NCBI RefSeq assembly: GCF_001544095.1
Contig: NZ_BCPT01000008.1
Span: 1-64,000, forward strand
From: Enterococcus casseliflavus NBRC 100478
GTDB taxonomy: Bacteria > Bacillota > Bacilli > Lactobacillales > Enterococcaceae
Reading direction: 5' to 3'
Length of the DNA: 64,000 nucleotides
Shown: piece by piece, positions 9,218 to 17,874 of the stretch
How positions within the stretch are numbered: position 1 is the first letter of the stretch
Layout: the number at the start of each line of letters is the position of its first letter
The notes under the pieces: model-generated
What the model was told of the DNA's origin: nothing
The model's input: only the letters and a program-made list of their open reading frames with translations
Databases searched by the model: none
Made by a program: the position numbers and the translations under genes

Positions 9218-9232
9218 TTTCTAAAACAGTTT
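9217..9232 (-). repeat. Right arm of the 16-bp inverted repeat
   Basis: This is the exact reverse complement of 4392-4407 and overlaps the flippase stop codon. It may mark the right edge of the transferred cassette, or it may be chance. Confidence 0.4.
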
Positions 9233-9278
9233 CACTAGTGATATCATTTAATTAAGAAGAATTTAAGGAGGAGTTGTT

Positions 9279-10622
9279 TTGTCTAAACAACAGCATCCAG
9301 AAAAATCGTTTAAAGACGAAGTTTTAAAGTCTTTAGAGTCAAACCAAAACAAAGAACGGGATATAGGAAGCGAATTGAATTCTCAGCAAGAAGAGCGTCA
9401 ATCAATCATTTCTCGGTCGAATAAAGAAAGCACAGAGAAAGAAAAAGGCTCTAGAAGCCAAAGTAAAGCTTTTGGTCACAATAATAAAATAGACCCAAAT
9501 AATGACGATTTAACGGGGAAAAACCAACGCAGATTGCAGCGCAGCAAGGAAGACAAAATAGTTAATAAGATCGTGTTGATTGTTGTTCTTGTTTTCTTAG
9601 TAATCGGCGGAATATTAGGTTTCTCAGCTTATCGATATGTTACTTCAAGTTTGCAGCCATTAGATCCCGATGATACTGAGAAGGTGACGATTGTTATTCC
9701 AAGCGGTTCTTCGAATAAAGCAATTGGTGAAATCTTAGAGGATGAGAACATTATTAAAAGTGGAATGATTTTTAATTATTACACAAAATTTAATAATCTG
9801 ACGGGCTTTCAAGCAGGAACATATCATTTTTCACCAAATATGACACTGGAAGCGATAAGTGAGCAGTTGCAAAATGGCGAAGGCTCGGTCACCTCTGATG
9901 CAAAAGTGACGATTCCAGAAGGATTTGATGTTGATCAAATCGGTGATGCTCTAGCGGAAGCAACGAATATCTCGAAAGACGATTTCTTAGCTTTGATGGA
10001 AAGCGATGAGTTCTTTGAAAAAATGAAAGAAACCTATCCTGAGCTTTTAGCAAGTGCCGGCGATGCGCAAGGTGTGCGTTACCGACTAGAAGGATACTTG
10101 TTCCCAGCGACGTATGACTACTATACAGGGAATACCCTAGAAGAAGTCGTTACCCAAATGGTGGATAAATCAAATTCAGTCTTGTCGAAATATTTCGATC
10201 AAATTGCTCAAAAAGAAATGACGGTTCAAGAAGTCCTTACTTTGGCTTCACTTGTTGAAAAAGAGGGTAGTAAGCTAGAAGATCGTAAAAATATCGCACA
10301 GGTATTCTTCAATCGCTTAGCGATTGATATGCCGCTGCAATCGGATATTTCGATTCTATACGCGTTAGGTGAGCACAAAGAGCTAGTTACTTATGAGGAC
10401 ACTCAAGTTGACTCTCCTTATAATCTCTATGTGCATACTGGCTACGGACCTGGACCATTCAACAATCCAAGTGAAGCAGCGATCCAAGCGGTCTTAGATC
10501 CAACACCGAACAACTACTATTATTTCGTTGCTGACATTCAAACCCAAGAAGTTTACTTTGCGGAAACCTATGAACAGCATATGCAATTAGTGGAACAATA
10601 TGTAAACAATACCTCAAATTAA
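9279..10622 (+). CDS. mltG: Endolytic murein transglycosylase MltG
   Basis: MltG cleaves nascent glycan strands at the outer face of the membrane and so sets strand length during peripheral wall synthesis. The start is TTG 9279, with AAGGAGG at optimal spacing. The 447-residue protein has a long polar cytoplasmic N-terminus (1-93, rich in Lys, Glu, Ser and Gln), one membrane span at about 97-118, and then the YceG domain. Glu327 in LASLVEKEG matches the catalytic glutamate. The long disordered N-terminus is usual in lactic acid bacteria. GC content rises here to the chromosomal norm, so this gene marks the right edge of the acquired segment. Confidence 0.92.
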   Translation: MSKQQHPEKSFKDEVLKSLESNQNKERDIGSELNSQQEERQSIISRSNKESTEKEKGSRSQSKAFGHNNKIDPNNDDLTGKNQRRLQRSKEDKIVNKIVLIVVLVFLVIGGILGFSAYRYVTSSLQPLDPDDTEKVTIVIPSGSSNKAIGEILEDENIIKSGMIFNYYTKFNNLTGFQAGTYHFSPNMTLEAISEQLQNGEGSVTSDAKVTIPEGFDVDQIGDALAEATNISKDDFLALMESDEFFEKMKETYPELLASAGDAQGVRYRLEGYLFPATYDYYTGNTLEEVVTQMVDKSNSVLSKYFDQIAQKEMTVQEVLTLASLVEKEGSKLEDRKNIAQVFFNRLAIDMPLQSDISILYALGEHKELVTYEDTQVDSPYNLYVHTGYGPGPFNNPSEAAIQAVLDPTPNNYYYFVADIQTQEVYFAETYEQHMQLVEQYVNNTSN

Positions 10623-10661
10623 ATTTTCATAGGTTTATAGTTTACATTTAAAAAAAAGCAT

Positions 10662-10705
10662 GGTAATCTTTTGTGGACTCATCGCAAAAGATTACCTTTT
10701 GCGAT
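10662..10705 (+). promoter_or_regulatory. Two mutually exclusive hairpins ahead of greA
   Basis: Hairpin 1 pairs 10662-10673 with 10685-10696 (12 perfect bp). Hairpin 2 pairs 10681-10690 with 10696-10705 (10 perfect bp, 5-nt loop). They share the segment 10685-10696, so only one can form. Each is followed by only a short T tract. This may be the mltG terminator in two registers, or an attenuator-like leader of greA. Confidence 0.5.
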
Positions 10706-10737
10706 TTATTAGAAGTTACTAAAAGGAGAAAAGAACT

Positions 10738-11217
10738 ATGGTAGAAAAAGTTTACCCAATGACACTTGAAGGAAAAGAAAAGCTAGAACAAGAATTAGAA
10801 GAATTGAAAACGGTAAAACGCGGCGAAATCATTGAACGTATCAAGGTAGCCCGCAGTTTTGGCGATTTATCCGAAAACTCAGAGTATGAGTCTGCTAAAG
10901 ATGAACAAGCGTTTGTCGAAGGCCGAATCACTACTTTAGAAAATATGATTCGTTTTGCAGAGATCATTGATAATGAGGGTGTAGACTCTGATGAAGTTTC
11001 CATCGGAAAAACAGTTATTTTTGTTGAGTTGCCTGATGGTGACGAAGAAGAGTACATGATCGTCGGTAGTGCTGAAGCAGATCCATTTTCTGGTAAAATT
11101 TCCAATGATTCACCAATCGCTCGTGCCTTGATTGGGAAAAAAGTCAATGATGAAGTGACGATCTCAACGCCAGGCGGAGATATGCAAGTAAGAATCACAG
11201 AAGTAAAGAAAAGCTAA
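10738..11217 (+). CDS. greA: Transcription elongation factor GreA
   Basis: GreA rescues backtracked RNA polymerase by stimulating transcript cleavage through its secondary channel. The 159 residues are the normal family length: an N-terminal coiled coil (about 1-75) with the conserved acidic tip region [17 protein letters not shown], and a C-terminal FKBP-like domain ending in [28 protein letters not shown] precedes the ATG. It is flanked by the double-hairpin leader and a strong terminator, so it is probably monocistronic. Confidence 0.95.
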   Translation: MVEKVYPMTLEGKEKLEQELEELKTVKRGEIIERIKVARSFGDLSENSEYESAKDEQAFVEGRITTLENMIRFAEIIDNEGVDSDEVSIGKTVIFVELPDGDEEEYMIVGSAEADPFSGKISNDSPIARALIGKKVNDEVTISTPGGDMQVRITEVKKS

Positions 11218-11244
11218 TTGCTTGATCACTCGATCAATCTAGTT

Positions 11245-11296
11245 GACCCTGTTGTTCATTCTCCTTTAGGGAATTTGATCAAACAGGGTCTTTTTT
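11245..11296 (+). terminator. greA terminator
   Basis: A 9-bp perfect stem (GACCCTGTT with AACAGGGTC at 11282-11290) is followed by six T. Confidence 0.85.
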
Positions 11297-11369
11297 CGGA
11301 CCAGCGACGGATGGACAAACCATTTTTTTCAGGTATGATAGAGTAGAATTACTAGGAGGAGGAGCTTGA

Positions 11370-12101
11370 ATGAAAAGTCCTTGGCGTTTTTTCTTTATTG
11401 TTGAAGCGCTCTTACTGCTTTTTGCGGTATGGCAAATTTTATCTAATCCGCCATTATTATTTTTATTAATACTTGGTGTGACGTGCTTGGTCCTTGTGAA
11501 CCGAAGTGAGCGCAAGAGCAATTTTAAAAATTTCTTGATGGTCTCAAGTTCCATTGCTATTTTGATCAGTTTGTTAAATAGTCCAGCACTGTGGCTGATG
11601 CTGATTTTTGCGATTTTATTTATTGGTTTAAAAGGAGTCGAGATTACCGGAATCGACTTAACTAAAAATTCATTCTGGCGCAAAAAACAAATGATTATCG
11701 TTGAAACTGAAGAACCCAAAGCTGATCATCCACTGAAACAAAAGCAGCAATGGTTAGGTAATGAACGGATCGGCAGTCAAGTCTATGAATGGGACGATAT
11801 CAATTTAGATATCTTGACGGGGGACACTTTTATCGATTTAGGCAACACTTTATTGCCTAAGAAAGAAAACGTCGTGATCGTACGAAAAGGCTTTGGCAGA
11901 ACTCGTATTTTAGTGCCTGCTGGTATAGCGATCAAATTAGAGCACAGTACTTTTATTGGCTCCGTTATTTTTGAAGGCGAAGAAACGAGCTTGAAAAATG
12001 AAAAAGTGACGATCTACAGCCCGGATTATGGCGAAAATAGTCGGCGTTTGAAAATCTTGACGAATACCCTTGTTGGTGATGTTGAGGTGATTCGGGTATG
12101 A
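11370..12101 (+). CDS. liaF: Envelope-stress membrane protein LiaF
   Basis: LiaF is the membrane partner that holds the LiaS kinase in check until cell-envelope stress (for example daptomycin or lipid II-binding antibiotics). The 243-residue protein has about four hydrophobic segments in the first 95 residues and a C-terminal beta-rich DUF2154 domain (about 135-243). GGAGGA precedes the ATG, and the stop overlaps liaS by 4 nt. In enterococci changes in LiaF alter daptomycin tolerance; whether this sequence carries such a change cannot be judged without a reference. Confidence 0.92.
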   Translation: MKSPWRFFFIVEALLLLFAVWQILSNPPLLFLLILGVTCLVLVNRSERKSNFKNFLMVSSSIAILISLLNSPALWLMLIFAILFIGLKGVEITGIDLTKNSFWRKKQMIIVETEEPKADHPLKQKQQWLGNERIGSQVYEWDDINLDILTGDTFIDLGNTLLPKKENVVIVRKGFGRTRILVPAGIAIKLEHSTFIGSVIFEGEETSLKNEKVTIYSPDYGENSRRLKILTNTLVGDVEVIRV

Positions 12102-13165
12102 TCGGGAAATTTTCAAGAGGCATGATTGCTTTTTATGCAGGATTAGCAAGTTTTTTCACCATGATTTTGATGCTGTTTTCCTATTTATATGCCAGTGGGA
12201 AAAATAATTGGCTGATAGAAGTCTTTCAAATCAAGCTCTTCTTTATCCCAATCGTCTTTCACTTACTTGTAATATCTGCATTGATTGCTTTAGCTGTCTT
12301 TTTACTGATTTCTTTTTTTCGCAACCGTCAATACGGTCCGGTGGAAGAAAAGTTAAGACTGTTAGCCAGCGGCTATATCGATAGCCCTTTATTGGAAACA
12401 AAAATCCCCCATGCGTCTGAAAACCATTTGATTGCGAATGTGGATCGTGATATTGCCAGTATCCAATCGAAGATGAAACAGATGTCGATGGAATTACAGC
12501 AATTGAATGCGAAACCGCAGTTTGTTGATGGTCAGACAAAAGAAGAGATTTTAGAAGCAGAAAGGCAGCGTCTGGCTCGTGAATTGCACGACTCTGTTTC
12601 TCAACAGCTGTTTGCCGCCATGATGATGATGTCTGCACTAAATGAGCAAGCGATTCGAACAGATGCTCCAGAAAGCCAAAAGAAACAGTTAGCTATGGTC
12701 ACAGACATTATCAATGCTTCGCAATCTGAAATGCGGGCGCTCTTGCTTCATCTACGACCTGTTACTTTGGAAGGGAAGAGTCTAAAGCAAGGAATCGAGC
12801 AATTGTTAAAAGAATTAGAGACCAAAATCAAAATTCTATTGACTTGGGATATTGAAGACTTTACGATGCCTAGTTCGATTGAAGATCAACTCTTTCGTGT
12901 GATCCAAGAACTCTTATCTAATACACTGCGTCACGCCAAGGCCAATGAGTTGGAAGTTTACTTGCATCGCATTGATAATAACGTGTTGTTGCGGGTGATC
13001 GATGACGGTGTTGGCTTTGATCCACAAGATCAAAAGGCCGGCAGCTATGGCTTGATGAATATCCGAGAACGGGTAAGTGCCGTTGGCGGAACGTTGAAAA
13101 TTATTAGTTTTAAAAATCAAGGAACCAGTATTGAAATTAAAGTTCCACTGTTGAAGGAGGTATAA
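12098..13165 (+). CDS. liaS: Sensor histidine kinase LiaS (VraS family)
   Basis: This NarL-type sensor kinase has 355 residues. Two membrane spans (about 10-32 and 48-73) enclose a very short external loop, as in intramembrane-sensing kinases. The HisKA_3 box is RLARELHDSVSQQ with phospho-acceptor His164, followed by an HATPase_c domain (QELLSNTLRHAKA, VIDDGVGFD, GSYGLMNIRERV). It is coupled to liaF by a 4-nt overlap and sits 3 nt before liaR. It would phosphorylate LiaR upon envelope damage. Confidence 0.94.
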   Translation: MIGKFSRGMIAFYAGLASFFTMILMLFSYLYASGKNNWLIEVFQIKLFFIPIVFHLLVISALIALAVFLLISFFRNRQYGPVEEKLRLLASGYIDSPLLETKIPHASENHLIANVDRDIASIQSKMKQMSMELQQLNAKPQFVDGQTKEEILEAERQRLARELHDSVSQQLFAAMMMMSALNEQAIRTDAPESQKKQLAMVTDIINASQSEMRALLLHLRPVTLEGKSLKQGIEQLLKELETKIKILLTWDIEDFTMPSSIEDQLFRVIQELLSNTLRHAKANELEVYLHRIDNNVLLRVIDDGVGFDPQDQKAGSYGLMNIRERVSAVGGTLKIISFKNQGTSIEIKVPLLKEV

Positions 13166-13168
13166 GGT

Positions 13169-13798
13169 ATGATTAAAGTGTTGTTAGTTGATGACCATGA
13201 AATGGTTCGTCTGGGGGTTTCTTCTTATCTATCGATTCAAGACGATATAGAAGTAATTGGGGAAGCGGAAAATGGTCGAGTCGGGTATGAAAAGGCATTG
13301 GAATTACGTCCAGATGTGATTTTGATGGATTTGGTGATGGATGAAATGGATGGGATCGAATCTACGAAATTGATTTTAAATGATTGGCCCGAAGCAAAAA
13401 TCATTATTGTCACTAGTTTTATTGATGACGAGAAAGTCTATCCTGCTATTGAAGCGGGTGCGGCAGGTTACCTGTTAAAGACGTCTACTGCTCATGAGAT
13501 TGCGGAAGCCATTCGTGCAACCCAGCGAGGAGAGCGGGTCTTAGAACCCGAAGTCACCACGAAAATGATGGATCGTTTGACGAATCGGACACCGATCCTA
13601 CATGAAGATTTGACCAATCGGGAACAAGAAGTGTTACTGTTGATCGCCGAAGGAAAGAGCAATCAAGAGATTGCGGATGCACTCTTCATTACGCTGAAAA
13701 CAGTGAAGACACATGTGTCAAATATCTTATCAAAATTAGAAGTAGAAGATCGTACACAAGCTACGATATATGCTTTTAAACATGGTTTGATAAAATAA
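13169..13798 (+). CDS. liaR: Response regulator LiaR
   Basis: LiaR is the DNA-binding output of the Lia system. Its 209 residues form a receiver domain (acidic pocket VDDHE, phospho-acceptor Asp54 in ILMDL, Thr in IVTSF, Lys in YLLKT) and a LuxR-type helix-turn-helix ([15 protein letters not shown] to [13 protein letters not shown]). AGGAGG lies upstream. It is the last gene of the liaFSR operon. No obvious autoregulatory liaIH-like gene lies next to it here. Confidence 0.95.
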   Translation: MIKVLLVDDHEMVRLGVSSYLSIQDDIEVIGEAENGRVGYEKALELRPDVILMDLVMDEMDGIESTKLILNDWPEAKIIIVTSFIDDEKVYPAIEAGAAGYLLKTSTAHEIAEAIRATQRGERVLEPEVTTKMMDRLTNRTPILHEDLTNREQEVLLLIAEGKSNQEIADALFITLKTVKTHVSNILSKLEVEDRTQATIYAFKHGLIK

Positions 13799-13813
13799 AG
13801 TCTTAATAATCAT

Positions 13814-13843
13814 ACCTCCTCATGGCAAGCAGAGGAGGTTTTT
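13814..13843 (+). terminator. liaFSR terminator
   Basis: ACCTCCTC pairs with GAGGAGGT around a 10-nt loop and is followed by five T. Confidence 0.85.
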
Positions 13844-13881
13844 GTTATACTAAATTATGATCTGGTAAAAAAGGAGCGTTT

Positions 13882-14550
13882 GTGGTGAAGCAAAATTATG
13901 CAATAATCGGTCTGGGCCGTTTTGGTGGCAGTATTTGTCGTACGTTGATTGAATCGGGGCAAGAAGTACTGGCGATCGATAGCAACGAAGATCGTGTCAA
14001 TGAGTATATGAATATCGCCACCCATGCGGTGGTCGGCAACGCACAAGATGAGATGACGTTACGCTCATTGGGTATCCGTAACTTTGACCATGTCATTGTT
14101 GCGATTGGTGAGGATATTCAAGCTAGTATTTTGGTGACCTTGATGGTCAAAGAAATGGGTGTACCTAATATCTTAGCGAAAGCCCAAAACGAATACCATG
14201 CCCGTGTACTGGAAAAACTCGGCGCAGACCGTGTCGTTCATCCCGAACGTGACATGGGGATTCGCATCGCCCATAATCTAGTTTCCAAAAATATTTTAGA
14301 TTATATTGAACTATCTGACGAATTTTCTCTAGCAGAGATTCGCGTGTCCAATCCACGCTTTTTCAATAAATCCCTGATTGAGCTGAATTTTCGACAAAAA
14401 TATGGTCTGACAGTCGTTGCGATTCGTCGGGGACCAGGACAAGTGATCGTTTCGCCTGATGCAGAGGCGATCGTGCGTGAAAATGACAATTTACTCGTGA
14501 TCGGCAATACAGATGATGTAGATATACTTGATGAACATATGAATGATTAG
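13882..14550 (+). CDS. KtrA-type K+ channel regulatory subunit (TrkA-N/TrkA-C)
   Basis: This is a 222-residue cytosolic RCK protein that gates a Ktr/Trk potassium channel in response to nucleotides. A Rossmann motif (IIGLGRFGGS, about 8-17) is followed by an acidic residue at the end of beta-2 (LAIDSNED), fitting ATP/ADP or NAD(H) binding. The TrkA-C domain covers about 135-222. Two adjacent GTG codons (13882 and 13885) can serve as start; AAGGAG lies 7-10 nt upstream. The membrane partner KtrB is not in the window, which is common for KtrC/KtrA genes. Confidence 0.9.
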   Translation: MVKQNYAIIGLGRFGGSICRTLIESGQEVLAIDSNEDRVNEYMNIATHAVVGNAQDEMTLRSLGIRNFDHVIVAIGEDIQASILVTLMVKEMGVPNILAKAQNEYHARVLEKLGADRVVHPERDMGIRIAHNLVSKNILDYIELSDEFSLAEIRVSNPRFFNKSLIELNFRQKYGLTVVAIRRGPGQVIVSPDAEAIVRENDNLLVIGNTDDVDILDEHMND

Positions 14551-14561
14551 GAGTGAAGAAA

Positions 14562-14861
14562 ATGAACTTAACAATAAGTCCTGAAGCAATGCAATGGTTT
14601 AAAAAAGAATTGGTGGTAGACCAAGGAAGCGGGATTCGTTTTTTCGGAAAAATTTATGGCAAAACACAAGTGCATGACGGATTTTCCGTGGGAATGTCAG
14701 TCGATAAACCAGAACGTCCGATCGTCGAACAAACCATTGATGGCTTGCTTTTTTTTATTGATGAAGCAGACGAATGGTTTTTCAAAGGCTATGATCTAAC
14801 TGTGGACTATGATGAAACGTTAGATGAACCGAAATATGATTTTAGCGAAGATAAAAAATAA
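14562..14861 (+). CDS. HesB/IscA-like fold protein of the YneR type (no cysteines)
   Basis: This is a 99-residue protein that reads as a HesB-like domain (ISPEAMQWFKKEL, GIRFFGKIYG, DEADEWFFKGYDLTVDYD). I start at ATG 14562 with AGGAGTG upstream, 11 nt after the K+ channel subunit. The protein contains no cysteine at all, so it cannot hold an Fe-S cluster as IscA/SufA do; Bacillus YneR-type relatives share this. The function is unknown. Probably co-transcribed with the upstream gene. Confidence 0.75.
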   Translation: MNLTISPEAMQWFKKELVVDQGSGIRFFGKIYGKTQVHDGFSVGMSVDKPERPIVEQTIDGLLFFIDEADEWFFKGYDLTVDYDETLDEPKYDFSEDKK

Positions 14862-14918
14862 TGTGGATTCGGTCCCAGCTGACCGATTTCCCACGATTGG
14901 CTCTAGGAGATGAAACCG

Positions 14919-15860
14919 ATGTTATCAATTGTTGTACCTTGTTTTAATGAAGAGGCAAGCTTGCCGATTTTTTTTGAAGAAACAGAAAAAGTGAAGAAAC
15001 ACTTAAATATGCCTTTTGAATATATTTTTGTTAATGACGGGTCTTCAGATCAAACTCTGTCTGTTTTAAGAGACTTGTATCACGCCCACCCTGAAAGTGT
15101 TCGCTATCTATCTTTTTCGAGAAACTTTGGCAAAGAAGCTGCTCTTTATGCGGGGCTACAAGCTGCTAGAGGCGATTTTGTCACTGTAATGGATGCAGAT
15201 TTACAAGATCCGCCGTCATTACTACCTGAAATGTTTTCTTTGCTAAGAAGTAAACCAGAGCTTGACTGTGTGGGTACGAGACGTGCCGATAGAAAAGGTG
15301 AGCCAAAGATTCGCAGTTTTTTTTCGAACTCGTTCTATAACATCATCAACAAAATTGCCGATACTGAAATGGTAAACGGTGCGCGAGATTTTCGCTTGAT
15401 GCGCCGCAATATGGTTGATGCAGTTTTACAGCTGTCAGAGTACAATCGCTTTTCAAAAGGGATCTTCAGCTGGGTTGGGTTTGATACAGAATACATCGCC
15501 TATGAGAATCGAGAAAGAGTAGCGGGTGAGACGTCCTGGTCATTTTGGAAGTTATTCCAATATTCGATCGATGGCATCGTCAATTTTTCAGATACACCTT
15601 TGAATATCGCCTCGTTTATTGGTGCGCTTTCCTGTTTTGGTTCTCTGATTGCTTTGATCTTTATTGTGATAAGAACCTTTATTTTTGGAGATCCGACATC
15701 AGGGTGGCCTTCAATGGTCAGTATCTTCTTATTTGTTGGTGGATTGCAATTGCTTTGTTTAGGGATCATCGGCAAGTATATCGGAAAAATTTTCTTAGAG
15801 ACTAAAAATAGACCCTTGTACTTCTTGAAAGAAACCGAAAAAGACCAAGAAAAACAATGA
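14919..15860 (+). CDS. GtrB/CsbB-like polyprenyl-phosphate glycosyltransferase
   Basis: This is a 313-residue GT2 enzyme that loads a sugar from a nucleotide donor onto undecaprenyl phosphate. It has IVVPCFNEEASLP, the VMDADLQDPP metal/donor motif and the FRLMRR region, followed by two C-terminal membrane spans (about 228-252 and 265-290), the GtrB/YkcC arrangement. ATG 14919 is chosen because AGGAG ends 9 nt before it; the ATG at 14910 touches it. The matching GtrA-type flippase candidate is at 17875, separated by two minus-strand genes. Together they could glycosylate teichoic acid or another outer-surface polymer. Confidence 0.88.
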   Translation: MLSIVVPCFNEEASLPIFFEETEKVKKHLNMPFEYIFVNDGSSDQTLSVLRDLYHAHPESVRYLSFSRNFGKEAALYAGLQAARGDFVTVMDADLQDPPSLLPEMFSLLRSKPELDCVGTRRADRKGEPKIRSFFSNSFYNIINKIADTEMVNGARDFRLMRRNMVDAVLQLSEYNRFSKGIFSWVGFDTEYIAYENRERVAGETSWSFWKLFQYSIDGIVNFSDTPLNIASFIGALSCFGSLIALIFIVIRTFIFGDPTSGWPSMVSIFLFVGGLQLLCLGIIGKYIGKIFLETKNRPLYFLKETEKDQEKQ

Positions 15861-15865
15861 TAAAA

Positions 15866-15915
15866 TAAAAGTGTACAATTTGAAGGGGTTGCCTTCAACT
15901 GTACACTTTTTTTTT
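15866..15915. terminator. Bidirectional terminator between convergent genes
   Basis: AGTGTACA (15870-15877) pairs with TGTACACT (15900-15907), with an inner TTGAAGG/CCTTCAA extension. A T run follows on the plus strand and an A-rich tract precedes it, so it can serve both the GT2 gene and the convergent dehydrogenase. Confidence 0.85.
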
Positions 15916-15928
15916 CGGAAAGAATTTG

Positions 15929-16873
15929 TTAGTATCCCTTATCCAAGTTTATCTCATTTTTAACAAGTTCTTGTTTTGTTAAAAATTGTTGGAAATTCGC
16001 TAAGAAAATATCCATAAATGCCTTTTGAAAATGGGGCGTGTGTCCTGAGATATGAGGAGTAATCAACAGGTTTTCGGTATGCCATAGCGGATCATTTTCT
16101 GGTAGAGGTTCCTCTTCAAAAACATCTAGTGCGGCAAATGCCAGCTGCTTTTTCTCTAAAGCCTCTGTTAATGCGGCAGTATCCACGCTAGGACCGCGAC
16201 CGACATTATAAAATGAAGCGGAAGGCTTCATTTGTGCAAAGAAGGCTTCCTCATACAAATGTGTGGTTTCTTCTGTCAGTGGAAGAATATTGATGATGCA
16301 ATCGGCGGTTTTTGCGCAAGCGCGTAAGTCAGATAACGCAAACGTTTTTTCAAAACCCGCCACCTCATGGCCGCTTGTATTAATGCCAATCGGATGTACA
16401 CCAAAAAAGGTTAATGCTTTGGCTAATCTTTGGCCGATTTGTCCCGTACCAACGATCAAAATCTCTTGATCAGATAGCTTTGCATAAGGAATCGTATCCG
16501 GTGACCATTGCTGTTTTCTCTGTTGCTGAATTACTTGGAAAATCCCGCGGTTTTCCATAAATAGTAGAGCCAACAAATGGTCTGTGATCGATTCGGCATG
16601 GATGCCGCTGCCATTAGATAAGCGAATATTGTATTTCGCAAACTCTTTTAATGGTAAGGTGTCTACGCCAGCTGAAATCGCTTGGACCCATTTCAAATTT
16701 GTTTTCTCCGTTAGCAGGTAGTCCTTCCATTCCGACTTCCAACCAATGGTGATTTCTACTTGTGACCAATCAATTGCTTGGTCCTTTGTGTACACAAGAA
16801 ATTGATAGTCTTTTTCGATTTGTTTCACATATGTGTCGCGAAACTCTCGAGTGGCTAAGATTATTTTTTTCAT
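15929..16873 (-). CDS. D-isomer-specific 2-hydroxyacid dehydrogenase family protein
   Basis: This NAD(P)H-dependent oxidoreductase has 314 residues. The start is at 16873 with AGGAGG upstream; an in-frame ATG at 16942 would run through the upstream terminator. The coenzyme domain has GTGQIGQRLAKAL. The catalytic set of the family is visible: Arg in NVGRGPSVD, Glu in the EEEPLP region, and His in PHISGHT. The substrate (a 2-keto acid such as glyoxylate, hydroxypyruvate or a branched-chain keto acid) cannot be told. It is separated from the upstream DUF1189 gene by a terminator, so it probably has its own expression. Confidence 0.88.
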   Translation of the reverse strand: MKKIILATREFRDTYVKQIEKDYQFLVYTKDQAIDWSQVEITIGWKSEWKDYLLTEKTNLKWVQAISAGVDTLPLKEFAKYNIRLSNGSGIHAESITDHLLALLFMENRGIFQVIQQQRKQQWSPDTIPYAKLSDQEILIVGTGQIGQRLAKALTFFGVHPIGINTSGHEVAGFEKTFALSDLRACAKTADCIINILPLTEETTHLYEEAFFAQMKPSASFYNVGRGPSVDTAALTEALEKKQLAFAALDVFEEEPLPENDPLWHTENLLITPHISGHTPHFQKAFMDIFLANFQQFLTKQELVKNEINLDKGY

Positions 16874-16912
16874 TGCCAAGCCTCCTTGTATCTTAAGTGT
16901 AGCAAAGAATGA

Positions 16913-16944
16913 GAAAAAAACCATGTTCAAGGAATTGAACATGG
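16913..16944 (-). terminator. Terminator of the DUF1189 gene
   Basis: CCATGTTCAA and TTGAACATGG form a perfect 10-bp stem with a 4-nt loop. On the minus strand a run of T follows (A run up to 16920). Confidence 0.85.
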
Positions 16945-16950
16945 CCTAGA

Positions 16951-17760
16951 TTAGGTTTTAAACTGAATTTTTGGAGAATGTTTGACCCCTTGTGTGAATA
17001 AGAATAAAGAACCAAACAAAATAAAGGTGGTTGCATCGAAGGAAGGCAATAGTAGTTGTACGATTACACTAATAAGCGTAGGCAATGCAGCACTTACGAT
17101 CAGAATCTTTAAATTTTCAAAGAAAGTATAGGAGAATCGTTTTAATCTTGTATAGATCGTTGCAATAAAGGTCCCCATCACTAAGGTGATCAGCAAGCTG
17201 ACAAATGATGGATACAATGCAACAAAAAAGACAATGAGTTTGATTAGCCATGGAATTGCTTGGTTTGATAGCGCTTCTCGAATCGCCTGACCGTTAAGAT
17301 TGCGCAGCGCAGGCTCACTGTAATCAAATTCTAATTGATTAGAATCTAACATTGACGTCGATAAGCCAGAAGAGGGGATACGGATGACCAGCTGATCTTT
17401 TAACAAGCCAACAGCGATGACAGAGCCAGTAACATCAGATGCAATATCTGCTGGCGTACGGTTGCCATCTGGATCGAAAGTAAAGATGATCGAATCGGTT
17501 TGATAAATGAAACCTTGCGTATCCGGCGCTGTAGCAAGCTGCCCATTTTCGATCGTAAAATCTGGAATCGATTCTCCAATTTTTTGTCCGTCTGCTTGCA
17601 CATCGCGAAAGACACCTAATACATTGATGGTCATCGGTACCGCGATAAGCACGGAGGCGCTTAATAGAAAAACGATTACTTTGGAAAATTCTGCTTTTTT
17701 GACAAATTTTAAATCAGGTATTCGGAAAAAAGCAATTTTAAATAGTTGGACGATAGTCAT
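16951..17760 (-). CDS. DUF1189 family membrane protein
   Basis: This 269-residue protein has one membrane span near residues 30-50, an extracellular domain of about 130 residues, then three further hydrophobic segments (about 170-195, 215-237, 240-258). This is the layout of DUF1189 proteins of Firmicutes, whose role is not known; several lie next to envelope or maltodextrin genes. The stop is 7 bp from the terminator. It interrupts a possible GT2-GtrA gene pair on the other strand. Nothing else identifies its function. Confidence 0.8.
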   Translation of the reverse strand: MTIVQLFKIAFFRIPDLKFVKKAEFSKVIVFLLSASVLIAVPMTINVLGVFRDVQADGQKIGESIPDFTIENGQLATAPDTQGFIYQTDSIIFTFDPDGNRTPADIASDVTGSVIAVGLLKDQLVIRIPSSGLSTSMLDSNQLEFDYSEPALRNLNGQAIREALSNQAIPWLIKLIVFFVALYPSFVSLLITLVMGTFIATIYTRLKRFSYTFFENLKILIVSAALPTLISVIVQLLLPSFDATTFILFGSLFLFTQGVKHSPKIQFKT

Positions 17761-17874
17761 TTGCTGATGAACTCCTTTGTGGTATAACTAGAGTAATTGT
17801 AACGAAGGGTTCTTTGAATTACAAGGAATTCACAAAAAAAGAACCAATAATCGAATGAATGAATAAATAAAGAA

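Noticed and set aside
10752-11198. 148-codon open frame antisense to greA
   Set aside because: It mirrors the codon pattern of greA, lacks a ribosome site and has Ser-rich antisense composition.
11279-11719. 146-codon open frame antisense to liaF
   Set aside because: It runs through the greA terminator and the liaF start, and has no ribosome site or family features.
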